Shown in pieces: positions 41,049-49,276 of a stretch of DNA of 64,000 nt. The stretch is taken from assembly GCF_003711105.1 (NCBI RefSeq), contig NZ_CP023865.1, forward strand, positions 3,063,001-3,127,000, written 5' to 3'. Position numbers and translations under genes: made by a program. Each line of letters begins with the position of its first letter. The stretch's first letter is position 1. The notes under the pieces were generated by a model. It saw nothing but the letters and a program-made list of their open reading frames with translations, was not told the origin of the DNA and made no database searches. This DNA comes from Actinoplanes teichomyceticus ATCC 31121 (GTDB taxonomy: Bacteria > Actinomycetota > Actinomycetes > Mycobacteriales > Micromonosporaceae).

Positions 41049-41423
41049 TCAGCCGTTGGCGAAGTACAGCGTCAGTCCGGGGCAGGGTCGGTTGCACGAC
41101 GCGTAGGCGGTGTAGTCGGAGTAGACGTTGGTCCGCCAGACGTTCGCGTTGTTCCAGATTCGTTCCGTGACGACGACCTTGCCGTTGTGCACATCCGTCA
41201 CGATCAACAGCCAGGCCTGATCCGTCGGGGCGCCGGTCGTGCCGATGTGGAACACGTTCGATCCGGCGAGATCCAGCGTCTGGGTGATGCAGTCGCGGTC
41301 GACGCCGTCGTACTTGACCTGGCAGGTCTTCTGGTTGAGGGCCAGTGCCGGGTCGGCCACCGTCATCGCTGCGGCCGTTGCGGCGAACGTCATGACGGCC
41401 GCGAGGCCGGGTCTGATTCGCAT
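41049..41423 (-). CDS. Small secreted protein of unknown function
   Basis: 124-residue exported protein. The signal peptide (RIRPGLAAVMTFAATAAAM) is likely cleaved near ALA. The mature part has four cysteines, in QKTCQVKY, DRDCITQ and SCNRPCPG, probably two disulfides, and is Tyr/Asn/Thr-rich (RIWNNANVWRTNVYSDYTAY), a beta-rich composition. I do not recognise a family. AGGGAAGCAGG precedes the ATG at 41423. Confidence 0.78.
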   Translation of the reverse strand: MRIRPGLAAVMTFAATAAAMTVADPALALNQKTCQVKYDGVDRDCITQTLDLAGSNVFHIGTTGAPTDQAWLLIVTDVHNGKVVVTERIWNNANVWRTNVYSDYTAYASCNRPCPGLTLYFANG

Positions 41424-41913
41424 CCTGCTTCCCTTCGTCGAAAGGTGCTTGCGGCTCCGGGAAGGCCAAGGGCCGGAGTTGTTCACCAGCCCGTTCCGCG
41501 GTGCACGAAGCCGGGCCGGCCGCCGGCCGGACGTGGCCACCCGTCGCCGTCCTTCGATCGAACCCGGTGAATCTCGATCGCGCAAGGGCGCGGACAGCAC
41601 GCCGGCAAGTCAGCGCGACATGCGCACGCCTGACACCAGAGAAAAGGACCTGTTGCGGGGCCACCGGATCGCTCCGAGACGCGGAACGCGGCCTCACGGC
41701 GTGTGCTTCCGGGCGGACGCCGTGACGACCAACGCCACGGTGGCGATGAGAGCGGAGTATCCGCCGCAGAAGGGCTGGAACGGTCCGCCCGGCGGGGTCC
41801 GGCCGCGCTGACGCGGCACCCTGTTCTCTGAACCTGTCCCCGCCGGTGCGGTGGCCGTCTCGGCCGCGTGCTGTGCACCCTTCCGGGCGATGGTGTTCGA
41901 GGCCGTACGTTGT
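41424..41913. other. Region without a supported gene
   Basis: 490 bp between the small secreted protein gene and the ars region. All open frames here are short or have poor codon bias and no ribosome site. Nothing else was found. Confidence 0.4.
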
Positions 41914-41954
41914 CTGAACTGCCGCGAGGGCCAGCCAACCCTGCGGCAGTTCAG
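41914..41954. terminator. Terminator hairpin of the ars operon
   Basis: Perfect 12-bp arms CTGAACTGCCGC (41914-41925) and GCGGCAGTTCAG (41943-41954), 17-nt loop, 11 bp beyond the arsC stop on the minus strand. Confidence 0.8.
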
Positions 41955-41965
41955 CGCCGCTGGGG

Positions 41966-42376
41966 TCAGGCTGCTGGAATCAGGTCGGCGAGCAGCCCCT
42001 CGATGCGGCTCCTGATCTCGTCACGGATCGGGCGCACGGACTCGACACCCTTGCCGGCCGGGTCCTCGAGCTTCCAGTCCTCGTAGCGCTTGCCGGGGAA
42101 GACCGGGCAGGCGTCGCCGCAGCCCATGGTGACGATGACGTCGGATTCGTGGGCTGCGTCCCAGGTCAGCTTGGTGGGGGTCTGGTCGGTGATGTCGATG
42201 CCGACCTCGCGCATGGCCTCGACCGCGGCCGGGTTGACGGTGTCGGCGGGGGCGGAGCCGGCGGAGCGGACCTCGACGCGGTCGCCGGCGAGGTGGCGCA
42301 GCCAGCCGGCGGCCATCTGGGAGCGGCCGGCGTTGTGGACGCAGACGAACAGGACGGTGGGCTTGGTGTCGCTCAT
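41966..42376 (-). CDS. arsC: Arsenate reductase, low-molecular-weight phosphatase type
   Basis: 136-residue arsenate reductase that reduces As(V) to As(III). The P-loop is FVCVHNAGRSQ (CX5R, near residue 12), and the redox pair lies in MGCGDACPVFPG, the two further cysteines used by thioredoxin- or mycoredoxin-coupled enzymes. LEDPAGK holds the conserved DPxG-type acid. The ATG at 42376 is the family start. It is the last gene of the minus-strand ars operon, 34 bp after the aquaporin gene, so As(III) made here can leave through that channel. Confidence 0.94.
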   Translation of the reverse strand: MSDTKPTVLFVCVHNAGRSQMAAGWLRHLAGDRVEVRSAGSAPADTVNPAAVEAMREVGIDITDQTPTKLTWDAAHESDVIVTMGCGDACPVFPGKRYEDWKLEDPAGKGVESVRPIRDEIRSRIEGLLADLIPAA

Positions 42377-42410
42377 GGTGTTCCTCGCGGTGGTAGGGGT
42401 GAAAGCCCGC

Positions 42411-43142
42411 TCAGGGCGCGGCGGCGGGGTGTTCGACGACGATGTCGTCCGCCGTCCTGCCGGCGTCGGGGTACAGGGCCAGCAGCAGGCCGACGCCGGC
42501 GAGCAGGCCGACGAGTTGGAAGCCGACGAACCCGGGCACGGAGCCGGGGGCGATGCCGGCGAAGGTGTCGGTGAAGGCACGGCCGATCGTGACGGCCGGG
42601 TTGGCGAAGCTGGTGCTGCTGGTGAACCAGTACGCGGCGCCGATGTACGCGCCGACCGCGGCCGGGGCGACCGCGGCTCTGCCGGACCGGCCGAGCGCGA
42701 AGATCAGCAGAAGCAGGCCGGTGGTGGCGACGACCTCGCCGAGCCACAGGTGGCCGGCGGCGCGGTCCTTGGTCGAGAGCGTGACGGGGGCGAGGTCGAA
42801 CATCAGGTTCGCCAGGATCGATCCGCCGATCGCGCCCAGGGTCTGGGCGACCGTGTAGCCGGCCAGGTCAGTGCCGCTGATCCCGGTGCGCCCGCGGCGT
42901 CCGAGCCACCAGTCGGCGGCGGAGACGACCGGGTTGAAGTGGGCGCCGGAGATCGGGCCGAAGGTGAGGATCAGCGCACCGAGCGCGAAGGCGGTGGCGA
43001 CCGAGTTCTCCAGCAGCTGCAGGCCGACGTCGCCCGGCGACAGGGTGGTGGCCATGATGCCGGAGCCGACGACGGCGGTGACCAGCAGTGCGGTGCCGAG
43101 GAACTCGGCCAGCAGCCGTCGCCAGAGTGCGATGGAAGGCAT
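42411..43142 (-). CDS. aqpS: Aquaporin (MIP family), probable arsenite channel
   Basis: 243-residue membrane protein with six spans and the two half-helix motifs: HFNPVVS (first NPA box, here NPV) and SFANPAVTIG (second). It resembles the aquaporins of ars operons such as Sinorhizobium AqpS, which let As(III) flow out down its gradient. It sits between the ArsR-ArsC fusion gene and arsC, which supports that role. The gene symbol is by analogy. I prefer ATG 43142; the open frame back to 43199 adds a polar N-terminus with no ribosome site either way. Confidence 0.85.
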   Translation of the reverse strand: MPSIALWRRLLAEFLGTALLVTAVVGSGIMATTLSPGDVGLQLLENSVATAFALGALILTFGPISGAHFNPVVSAADWWLGRRGRTGISGTDLAGYTVAQTLGAIGGSILANLMFDLAPVTLSTKDRAAGHLWLGEVVATTGLLLLIFALGRSGRAAVAPAAVGAYIGAAYWFTSSTSFANPAVTIGRAFTDTFAGIAPGSVPGFVGFQLVGLLAGVGLLLALYPDAGRTADDIVVEHPAAAP

Positions 43143-43229
43143 GGAAGGTACAAGCTCCGGTCTTGGGTGCGGGCAGGATCGACCCACCCGGCGGTTCATC
43201 CGGCCGGGCGGGTCCGGAAGCGGGAGAGG

Positions 43230-43919
43230 TCAGTCCATGACGGCGCTCGGGTACGCGATCGGCGCGATCCGTTCGATGCGGCCGGCGAGGTCGGTGTAGG
43301 CGGCCTCGAACGCGTCGTCGGTGTCGACGCGGACCGGGTCGGGCACCGACCAGTGCAATTGCGGGCGCACCGGGCTGGTGAGGTCTTCGTGCGCGTTGTC
43401 GCAGACCGCGATGACCAGGTCCCCGTCATGCACCACGTCGCGGACATGGGCGGTGCGGGCCGGGTCCAGCCGCAGGCCGTGCCGGTGTGCGACCGTGACG
43501 GCGCGGGGGTGGACGCGGCTGGCCGGTCTGGTGCCGGCCGAGGCGGCGGGGCCGCCGACCCGGTCGCGCCACAGCGCGGCGGCCAGCTGGGAGCGGGCCG
43601 AGTTGTGGGTGCAGACGAACACCACCCGGTCGGCGTCGCGCAGCGGCGGCGGGGTCAGGCAGGCCAGGGCGGCGGGCTGTAGTCGCAGGTAGGTGCGGCG
43701 CCGATCGCCCTCGGAGCGGGTCCGCGCGATCAGGCCCGCCTCGTGGAGCACCTTCACGTGGTGGGCGACGAGATTGGTGGGCATACCCAGGTCGGCGCCG
43801 ATCTCGCCGGGGGAGGCGTCGCCGAGGATGAGCGCGTCCACGATCGCCAGCCTCGCCGGGTCGCCGAGCGCGGCGTGGATACGTGCTCTCACCCGCAGCA
43901 AGGAAAGGTCGCCGTTCAT
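43230..43919 (-). CDS. ArsR-type regulator fused to a low-MW phosphatase/arsenate reductase domain
   Basis: 229-residue fusion. Residues 1-85 form an ArsR winged helix (IHAALGDPARLAIVDALILG, MPTNLVAHHVKVLHEAGLI). From residue 95 there is an ArsC/phosphatase domain with the loop FVCTHNSARSQLAAALW (CX5R). The second redox site reads VCDNAHED, so the last of the two extra cysteines of arsC appears to be replaced by His. No CVCDL arsenic site is present in the ArsR half. Such fusions occur in actinobacterial ars clusters. It may sense or reduce arsenate, or act mainly as a regulator. ATG 43919 is preferred over ATG 43955. Confidence 0.9.
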   Translation of the reverse strand: MNGDLSLLRVRARIHAALGDPARLAIVDALILGDASPGEIGADLGMPTNLVAHHVKVLHEAGLIARTRSEGDRRRTYLRLQPAALACLTPPPLRDADRVVFVCTHNSARSQLAAALWRDRVGGPAASAGTRPASRVHPRAVTVAHRHGLRLDPARTAHVRDVVHDGDLVIAVCDNAHEDLTSPVRPQLHWSVPDPVRVDTDDAFEAAYTDLAGRIERIAPIAYPSAVMD

Positions 43920-43945
43920 TGACTCAATACTGGCTGAGCTTCTTT
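43917..43945. promoter_or_regulatory. Candidate ArsR site before the fusion gene
   Basis: An AT-richer stretch with CTCA (43926) and TGAG (43938) inverted repeats around the start region of the ArsR-ArsC gene (TTGACTCAATACTGGCTGAG on the plus strand). It could be an autoregulatory operator. Weak evidence. Confidence 0.3.
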
Positions 43946-44043
43946 GTCGAGGCAAGCCGCGACCGTGGATGAGCGGCGGACCCGGGGCTCCGGCCGCCTC
44001 CGATCCGCTTCCCGGTGGATCTGATCCGAGCCGGCGGGCGGTG

Positions 44044-44412
44044 TCAGGCGGTGACGGTTCCGCCGACGGCGAGCAGGGTGGACAGCTGTCGCATCAACTC
44101 CGGCCGAGGGCGGTAGTAGACCCAGCTGGCGCGGCGCTCGCCGTCGATCAGTCCGGCTTCGCGCAGCACCTTCAGGTGATGCGAGATGGTCGTCCCGGAG
44201 ATCGTGAACGCCGGGGTGAGGTCGCAGACGCAGATCTCCCCGTCGGGCGCCGAGGCGATCATCGACATCAGTTGCAGCCGGATCGGATCGCCCAGCGCTT
44301 TGAACGCCTGCGCGAGGGTGGCGGCGGCGGGGGCGGGGATCCGCTGTTGCGCCATCGGCGGGCAGCAGGGCGTCTGCGGTTCGGCGGGTGACACGACCGG
44401 TGGTTTCGACAT
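44044..44412 (-). CDS. arsR: ArsR/SmtB-family arsenic-responsive repressor
   Basis: 122-residue repressor. The metal-binding helix contains EICVCDLTP, the Cys-Val-Cys-Asp-Leu As(III) site of the alpha3 type, and the recognition helix follows (ISGTTISHHLKVLREAGLI). The N-terminus has a Cys pair (TPCCPPMAQ) that may take part in sensing. As(III) binding releases it from DNA. The ATG at 44412 is chosen because the open frame to 44478 crosses the operators. It heads the minus-strand ars operon and is divergent from the FAD oxidoreductase gene. Confidence 0.93.
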   Translation of the reverse strand: MSKPPVVSPAEPQTPCCPPMAQQRIPAPAAATLAQAFKALGDPIRLQLMSMIASAPDGEICVCDLTPAFTISGTTISHHLKVLREAGLIDGERRASWVYYRPRPELMRQLSTLLAVGGTVTA

Positions 44413-44490
44413 GCGTCGAGGTTGACAGATGTCGAAGCCGCGTGCAACCGTGGATTCGACAGTCATCGGATTCGACATTTCTCGAATCCG
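44400..44490. promoter_or_regulatory. ArsR operators between divergent ars genes
   Basis: The clearest site has perfect 9-bp arms CGGATTCGA (44467-44475) and TCGAATCCG (44482-44490) with a 6-bp spacer. Related TTCGACA and TGTCGAA elements lie at 44405, 44431 and 44456. TTGACA near 44423 could be the -35 of the plus-strand operon. The clustering around two divergent starts fits control of both operons by ArsR. Confidence 0.7.
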
Positions 44491-44555
44491 GGTGCGGTGG
44501 GTTCGACGGACCCACCGCCCAGCCCGACCTTCACCTCAACGAGGAGTACCCCGCG

Positions 44556-46313
44556 ATGAGTAGCGACGCTTCCAGCACCGCCCCGACCGCCGCCGGGCAG
44601 GACCTGTGCTGCGGCACCGCCGAGCAGGCCGCGGCCGCTGACGCCTGCTGCGCCCCGCAAGCCAAAGCGGAGGCGGTCGCCGGAGGCGCCGCCTGCTGCG
44701 GCCCGACCGATCAAGCCGCCCCGACCCACGCCGAACCCGAGGCCGGTTGTTGCGGCCCGGCCACCACGGTCAGCGCGGTGGAGCTGCTTCCCGCTCCCGC
44801 GGTCCGCGCCGAGGCCCTCGGTGCCGGGCGGCTGCCGGTGGTGGTCATCGGCGCCGGCCCGGTCGGGCTGGCCGCCGCCGCTCACCTGCACGAGCAGGGC
44901 GTCCCGTTCCTGGTGCTGGAAGCCGGCGACCAGGTCGGCGCGTCGGTGCGGCAGTGGTCGCACGTCGGCCTGTTCAGCCCGTGGCGCTACGACATCGACG
45001 CCGCCGCCCGCCGCCTGCTCGACGCCGCCGGGTGGGCCGCGCCGGACGACGAGGGTCTGCCCACCGGCGCCGAGCTCGTCGACACCTACCTGCAGCCGCT
45101 GGCGAAGCTGCCGGCCATCGCCCCGCACCTGCGTCTCGGCGCCCGGGTGACCGCGATCAGCCGCCTGGGCGCCGACCGCGTGCGCACCGCCGGCCGCGCC
45201 GACCTGCCCTTCGTGGTACGGCTCGCCGACGGCACGGAGGTCACCGCCAGCGCGATCATCGACGCGTCCGGCACCTGGCGCACCCCCAACCCGCTCGGCG
45301 TCAACGGGCTGCCCGCCCACGGCGAGCCCGAGGCCGCCGATCGGATCGACCACGCCCTGCCCGACGTGCTCGGCGCCGCCCGCGCCGCCCACGCCGGCAA
45401 GCACACCATCGTCGTCGGCTCCGGGCACTCGGCCGCCAACACCCTGCTCGACCTGGCGCGGCTGGCCGAGACCGAACCCGGCACCCGGATCACCTGGGCC
45501 GTGCGCGGCGGCTCCGCCCAGCGGGCGTTCGGCGGCGAGGGCGCCGACGAACTGCCCGCCCGCGGCGCGCTCGGCTCGGGTCTGCACGCCCTGGTCGACA
45601 CCGGCAAGCTCACCCTGGTCACCGGGTTCGGCGTGCACACCGTACGCCGCGACGCGGACGGCATCACCCTGGTCGCCGCGGACGGGCGCACCCTGACCGC
45701 CGACCGGGTGGTGTCCGCGACCGGCTTCCGGCCCGACCACAGCATCACCGGTGAGCTGCGTCTGGACCTGGACCCGATCCTCGGCTGCACCCGGATCCTG
45801 GCCGACCTGATCGACCCGAACCAGCACTCCTGCGGCACCGTCGCCCCGCACGGCTACCGCGAGCTGGGCCAGCCGGAGCCGGACTACTACGCCGTCGGCA
45901 TGAAGTCCTACGGCCGCGCGCCGACGTTCCTGATGGCCACCGGCTACGAGCAGGTCCGCTCGATCGCCGCGGCCCTGGCCGGCGACTTCGCCGCCGCCGA
46001 CGACGTACGGCTCGACCTGCCCGAGACCGGGGTGTGCAGCTCCAGCGTGGTCGCCGAGAACGCCGCCCGCGAGGTCGCGGCCCGTTTCGGCCTCACCCCG
46101 GACGTGCCGGTCGCGCTGGCCCACGCCACCCTGGCGGTGCTGCCCACCGCGGCCAGCACCGGCGACGCCGTCCGGGCGGCCGCCGACCGGATCGGCCTCG
46201 ACCACGAGACCGCCCTGCAGATCGCCGCCCTGGCCGACCGCTCCGGTGCCCTGCCCGGCGTCACCGGGTTGATCAACCTCACCAGCTCGGCCGGTGGCAG
46301 CTGCTGCTCGTGA
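44556..46313 (+). CDS. FAD-dependent oxidoreductase with N-terminal Cys-pair tail
   Basis: 585-residue flavoprotein. Residues 1-75 contain four vicinal cysteine pairs (DLCCGT, DACCAP, AACCGP, AGCCGP) and the C-terminus ends GGSCCS, a pattern suited to binding trivalent arsenic or another soft metal. The core is a two-dinucleotide-domain monooxygenase-like protein: VVIGAGPVGLAAAAHLHEQG for FAD, VVGSGHSAANTLLDLARLA for NAD(P)H, and SATGFRPDH. The FAD enzyme is common in actinomycete ars clusters, with unproven activity. GAGGAG lies nine bases before ATG 44556. Its stop overlaps the MFS start by 4 bp. Expression is likely arsenic-induced through the ArsR sites upstream. Confidence 0.88.
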   Translation: MSSDASSTAPTAAGQDLCCGTAEQAAAADACCAPQAKAEAVAGGAACCGPTDQAAPTHAEPEAGCCGPATTVSAVELLPAPAVRAEALGAGRLPVVVIGAGPVGLAAAAHLHEQGVPFLVLEAGDQVGASVRQWSHVGLFSPWRYDIDAAARRLLDAAGWAAPDDEGLPTGAELVDTYLQPLAKLPAIAPHLRLGARVTAISRLGADRVRTAGRADLPFVVRLADGTEVTASAIIDASGTWRTPNPLGVNGLPAHGEPEAADRIDHALPDVLGAARAAHAGKHTIVVGSGHSAANTLLDLARLAETEPGTRITWAVRGGSAQRAFGGEGADELPARGALGSGLHALVDTGKLTLVTGFGVHTVRRDADGITLVAADGRTLTADRVVSATGFRPDHSITGELRLDLDPILGCTRILADLIDPNQHSCGTVAPHGYRELGQPEPDYYAVGMKSYGRAPTFLMATGYEQVRSIAAALAGDFAAADDVRLDLPETGVCSSSVVAENAAREVAARFGLTPDVPVALAHATLAVLPTAASTGDAVRAAADRIGLDHETALQIAALADRSGALPGVTGLINLTSSAGGSCCS

Positions 46314-47563
46314 ACCGGCCTACCGGCACACCGGTGCCCGCCGACCCGCCGGTCGGCGAGCACCGCCCGCCCTTCCCGCCCAGCAGCCGGATGCTGGTGA
46401 CCGCGCTGGCGATCACCCAGACCATCGGCTACGGCACGCTCTACTACGCGTTCGCCGTGATCCTCGTCCCGATCGCCGCCGACCTGCACACCTCCGCCAC
46501 CGCCGTGACCGGCGCGTTCACCGCTTCGGTCCTCGCCTCGGCGGTGCTGGCCGTGCCGATCGGCCGCCGGCTGGACCGCCACGGCGGCCGCGCGCTGATG
46601 ACCTGCGGCTCCCTGCTCGGGACCGTGCTGCTCGTGCTGTGGTCGCACGTCGAGCAGGTGTGGCAGCTGTACGCGGTGCAGCTCGGGATCGGCGTCGCGT
46701 CGGCGGCCAGCCTCTACGAGGCCGCCTTCGCCGTGATCATCGCCTGGCACCAGCCGCGGCAACGGTCCTCGGCGCTGCTCGCGCTGACCGTGGTCGCCGG
46801 CTTCGCCAGCACCATCTTCCTGCCCCTGACCGGGTGGCTCACCGACCAGCACGGCTGGCGCACCGCCCTGCTCGTCCTCGCCGGCATCCACGCCGTCACG
46901 GGGCCGCTGCACGCCACCGTCGTCCGGCGCCCACCATCAGCAGGCCCGCACACGGTCACCCGGCACCGCGACGCCGGCACCCGGGCGGTCCGCGCCGCGC
47001 TGGCCGATCGTGGCTTCTGGCTGCTGACCGCCGGGTTCACCGCCCACACCACGGCGACCAGTGCTTACACCCTGCTGCTGGTCGCCGCCCTCACCACCTG
47101 GGGCCACCCGCCCGCCTTCGCCGCCACCATCGCCGGCCTGCTCGGCCTCCTGTCCGTCGCCGGACGGCTGATCACCACCGGCCTGCAACGCCGCTACCGG
47201 ACCACCACCATCACCGCCGGCGTCTTCGCGCTCCAGGCCGCCGCGGCCCTGCTGCTGCCGGCCGTCGGCGCCACCACCGGCGGCGCCGTCCTGGCGGTCG
47301 TCGGGTTCGGCCTCGGCTTCGGCGTGGCCACCATCGCCAAACCCGTCATCCTCGCCGAGCGCTACGACACCCGTCGCTACGCCACCCTCGCCGGCATCCT
47401 GGTCGCGCCGATGGCCCTGGCCAAAGCCGGCGCCCCGTTGGCCGCCGCGGCCCTGCACGCCGCCACCAGCTCCTACACGCCGGTCCTGGCGATTGTCGCC
47501 GCCTGCTGCGCCGTTGCCGCCATCGCCATCGCCGTCTGCTCCCGGCCCACCGCACAGCCATGA
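46310..47563 (+). CDS. MFS transporter of the ars region
   Basis: 417-residue, 12-span major facilitator. MotifA-like loop: GRRLDRHGGRALMTCG after the second span; the N-terminal QTIGYGTLYYAFAVILVPIAA and LYEAAFAVIIAWHQPR resemble the oxalate/formate antiporter-like MFS branch. It starts at GTG 46310, which overlaps the stop of the FAD oxidoreductase gene, so the two are coupled; the pair probably oxidises or binds an arsenical and exports it. The substrate is inferred from context only. There is no ACR3 or ArsB pump in the window. Confidence 0.87.
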   Translation: MNRPTGTPVPADPPVGEHRPPFPPSSRMLVTALAITQTIGYGTLYYAFAVILVPIAADLHTSATAVTGAFTASVLASAVLAVPIGRRLDRHGGRALMTCGSLLGTVLLVLWSHVEQVWQLYAVQLGIGVASAASLYEAAFAVIIAWHQPRQRSSALLALTVVAGFASTIFLPLTGWLTDQHGWRTALLVLAGIHAVTGPLHATVVRRPPSAGPHTVTRHRDAGTRAVRAALADRGFWLLTAGFTAHTTATSAYTLLLVAALTTWGHPPAFAATIAGLLGLLSVAGRLITTGLQRRYRTTTITAGVFALQAAAALLLPAVGATTGGAVLAVVGFGLGFGVATIAKPVILAERYDTRRYATLAGILVAPMALAKAGAPLAAAALHAATSSYTPVLAIVAACCAVAAIAIAVCSRPTAQP

Positions 47564-48022
47564 GGGCGGCTCGCCGCGGGCCGGCACCACCCGAAGGGGT
47601 GCGCTGGCCGCCGCTACGGCCGGAAAAGACCGTCGCCGGTCAAGGCGAGGGGGCCGGGGCCGGCGGGCGCGGGGTCGATCCGGAGCAGGGGCCGCCGGGC
47701 TGGCCCGGGCCCGCGTCGAGGCTCGGTCAGGTGCCCGGGGGACCGGTCCCGGAGCTCCACGTGTGCGGTCGGGGGAGCGCGCCGACGGTCACGCCGAGCA
47801 CGCTGGAGCGGGCGTTCGAGCGGGGGCTGACCCGGCCGCGCTCGGCCGGGGGAGGGTCTCCGGTGGTGATCGGTCCGGATCGGCGACGCCGGTCCAGGGC
47901 CGGTGACAAGGTGCCGGAGTGTGAGGCCGCTATTTCTCCTCCCGGGTCGTTGTACGGCTGGGGCCACGCTGGCTCGGGCCGGCCGTGCGACCCGTCAAAC
48001 GACCAAGATGGAGGAGAACGAG
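47564..48022. other. Region without a supported gene
   Basis: 459 bp after the ars region. Long frames on both strands have no family resemblance, no ribosome site and runs of Gly/Arg/Pro typical of GC-rich noncoding DNA. Confidence 0.45.
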
Positions 48023-48268
48023 ATGGAACCTGATGTCAGCTTCGGAGCCTGGCTGTCCCTCCAGACCGGACGTCATGACCCGGTGGGCGACCTGGCCCGC
48101 GACTTCCTCGGTGACGACGGCTGCGGCCGATGCTTGCACCTCGCCGAGGATGCCGAGTTCATGCAGGTCCAGGATGTGGCCGCGAGCATGGCCGAGCACC
48201 GAGCCGCCCAGCCCGCGTTCGATGCCTTCAACCTGGCATGCGCCGAGTGGACCGGCCGCCTGCCCTGA
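48023..48268 (+). CDS. Small YozE-like SAM-fold protein
   Basis: 81-residue acidic protein: SFGAWLSLQTGRHDPVGDLARD (the WL...DPxGDLA pattern of YozE-type SAM-like domains), then CGRCLHLAEDAEFMQ and FDAFNLACAEWTGRLP. The function of the family is unknown. ATG 48023 has GGAGGAG six bases upstream; the in-frame ATG at 48008 overlaps that ribosome site, so I reject it. Confidence 0.78.
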   Translation: MEPDVSFGAWLSLQTGRHDPVGDLARDFLGDDGCGRCLHLAEDAEFMQVQDVAASMAEHRAAQPAFDAFNLACAEWTGRLP

Positions 48269-48306
48269 CGATCTTCGGTGGTGATCAGCGAAACCGGCGG
48301 CAACAC

Positions 48307-48401
48307 CGGTCAGGCCCGGCAACGCCGGTCAGGCCCGGCAACGCCGGTCAGGCCGGGCGGCGCCGGTCAGGCCGGGCGGCGCCGGTCGCGCCCGGCGGCA
48401 C
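48307..48401. repeat. Tandem repeat, five 19-bp copies
   Basis: CGGTCAGGCCCGGCAACGC-type units at 48307, 48326, 48345, 48364 and 48383. Confidence 0.92.
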
Positions 48402-48937
48402 CGGGCGGGGGCCGCTCGTGCCGTCATGCGGCTGACCAGCGTTCCCGTTGGCTCGGGCGGGCAGCGGACGGGAGGCCGGCAGCGCTGCCGGATGGCCTGC
48501 ATGCTGGGGTGAAGCATCGCCGCGTTCGCGGGCGGTGGCCGTCGCCTGCCGTGCCACGTCTGCGCGTGCTGCTTCGTCGCGTTCGACGATGGCCGGGTCC
48601 GGGCATGGCGGAGTTGTGCCCCGGCACGCGGGGCGACGCTGCGCTCGGGCACGGGCGGTGGCGGCACGCCGGTGGAGGTCATGAGCCGCGCCGCGGTCAC
48701 GCCCGCCGGGCGGGAGCCGGCCGGCGGCGCCGGACAGGATCACGATCGGACGCGCAGTCCCTGGGACGGCGCGTGGTGGGTGTGCCGTTTCGGAATCGTG
48801 CCCGGCGGGCACACCCGGAAAGGCACCGGCGGGAACGTTCTACGGTGCGGCACCGGCGGGCAGGTCCCGCGGTGCGGCATCGGCGGGCACACCACCGATG
48901 CGGCACCAGAGCCATGACGACCACGGAGGGTTGACGA
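48402..48937. other. Region without a supported gene
   Basis: 536 bp before csbD. It contains a loose repeat around 48817-48905 (CGGCGGGAACG, CGGCGGGCAGG, CGGCGGGCACA, each followed by GTGCGGCA-like sequence). Open frames lack coding bias. Confidence 0.45.
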
Positions 48938-49129
48938 ATGAGCTTCACCGACAAGGTCAAGAACAAGGCCGAGGAGCTGGCCGGGAAGGCGAAGCAGGGG
49001 GTCGGCGAGGCGACCGACAACCCGCGCCTGTACGCCGAGGGCGAGGCCCAGGAGGGCGCCGCGCACGCCAAGCAGGCCGGCGAGCACGTCAAGGACGCCG
49101 GCCGCGATGTGCGCGACGCGCTGAGCTGA
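48938..49129 (+). CDS. CsbD-like stress protein
   Basis: 63-residue CsbD family protein, small, hydrophilic and helical: SFTDKVKNKAEELAGKAKQG and GEATDNPRLYAEGEAQ. CsbD proteins are induced by general stress in Bacillus; the biochemical role is unknown. GGAGGG lies seven bases before the ATG. Its 3' end (GCGACGCGCTGAGC) is echoed by the tandem repeat that follows directly after the stop. Confidence 0.88.
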   Translation: MSFTDKVKNKAEELAGKAKQGVGEATDNPRLYAEGEAQEGAAHAKQAGEHVKDAGRDVRDALS

Positions 49130-49135
49130 AGGCGC

Positions 49136-49207
49136 GCGCGGCGCGCTGAGTCCGGAACCGCGCGGCGCGCTGAGTCCGGAACCGCGCGGCGCGCTGAGTC
49201 CGGGACG
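49136..49207. repeat. Tandem repeat, three 24-bp copies
   Basis: GCGCGGCGCGCTGAGTCCGG-type units at 49136, 49160 and 49184. They resemble the csbD 3' end including its TGA, and a further csbD-like copy (GTGCGGGACGCGCTGAGCTG) lies at about 49207-49226. Confidence 0.9.
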
Positions 49208-49244
49208 TGCGGGACGCGCTGAGCTGGATCGGAACAGGTGGGCC

Positions 49245-49272
49245 GGGGGCCCCGGCCGCGGCCGGGGCCCCC
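49245..49272. terminator. 28-bp perfect palindrome, terminator of kamA and csbD
   Basis: GGGGGCCCCGGCC (49245-49257) is followed by its exact complement through 49272. It lies 4 bp beyond the kamA stop and after the convergent csbD region, so it can act on both strands. Confidence 0.78.
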
Positions 49273-49276
49273 GTTC

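Noticed and set aside
44388..44555. Longer N-terminus for the FAD oxidoreductase
   Set aside because: This stretch contains the ArsR operators and the divergent promoter; GAGGAG precedes the ATG at 44556.
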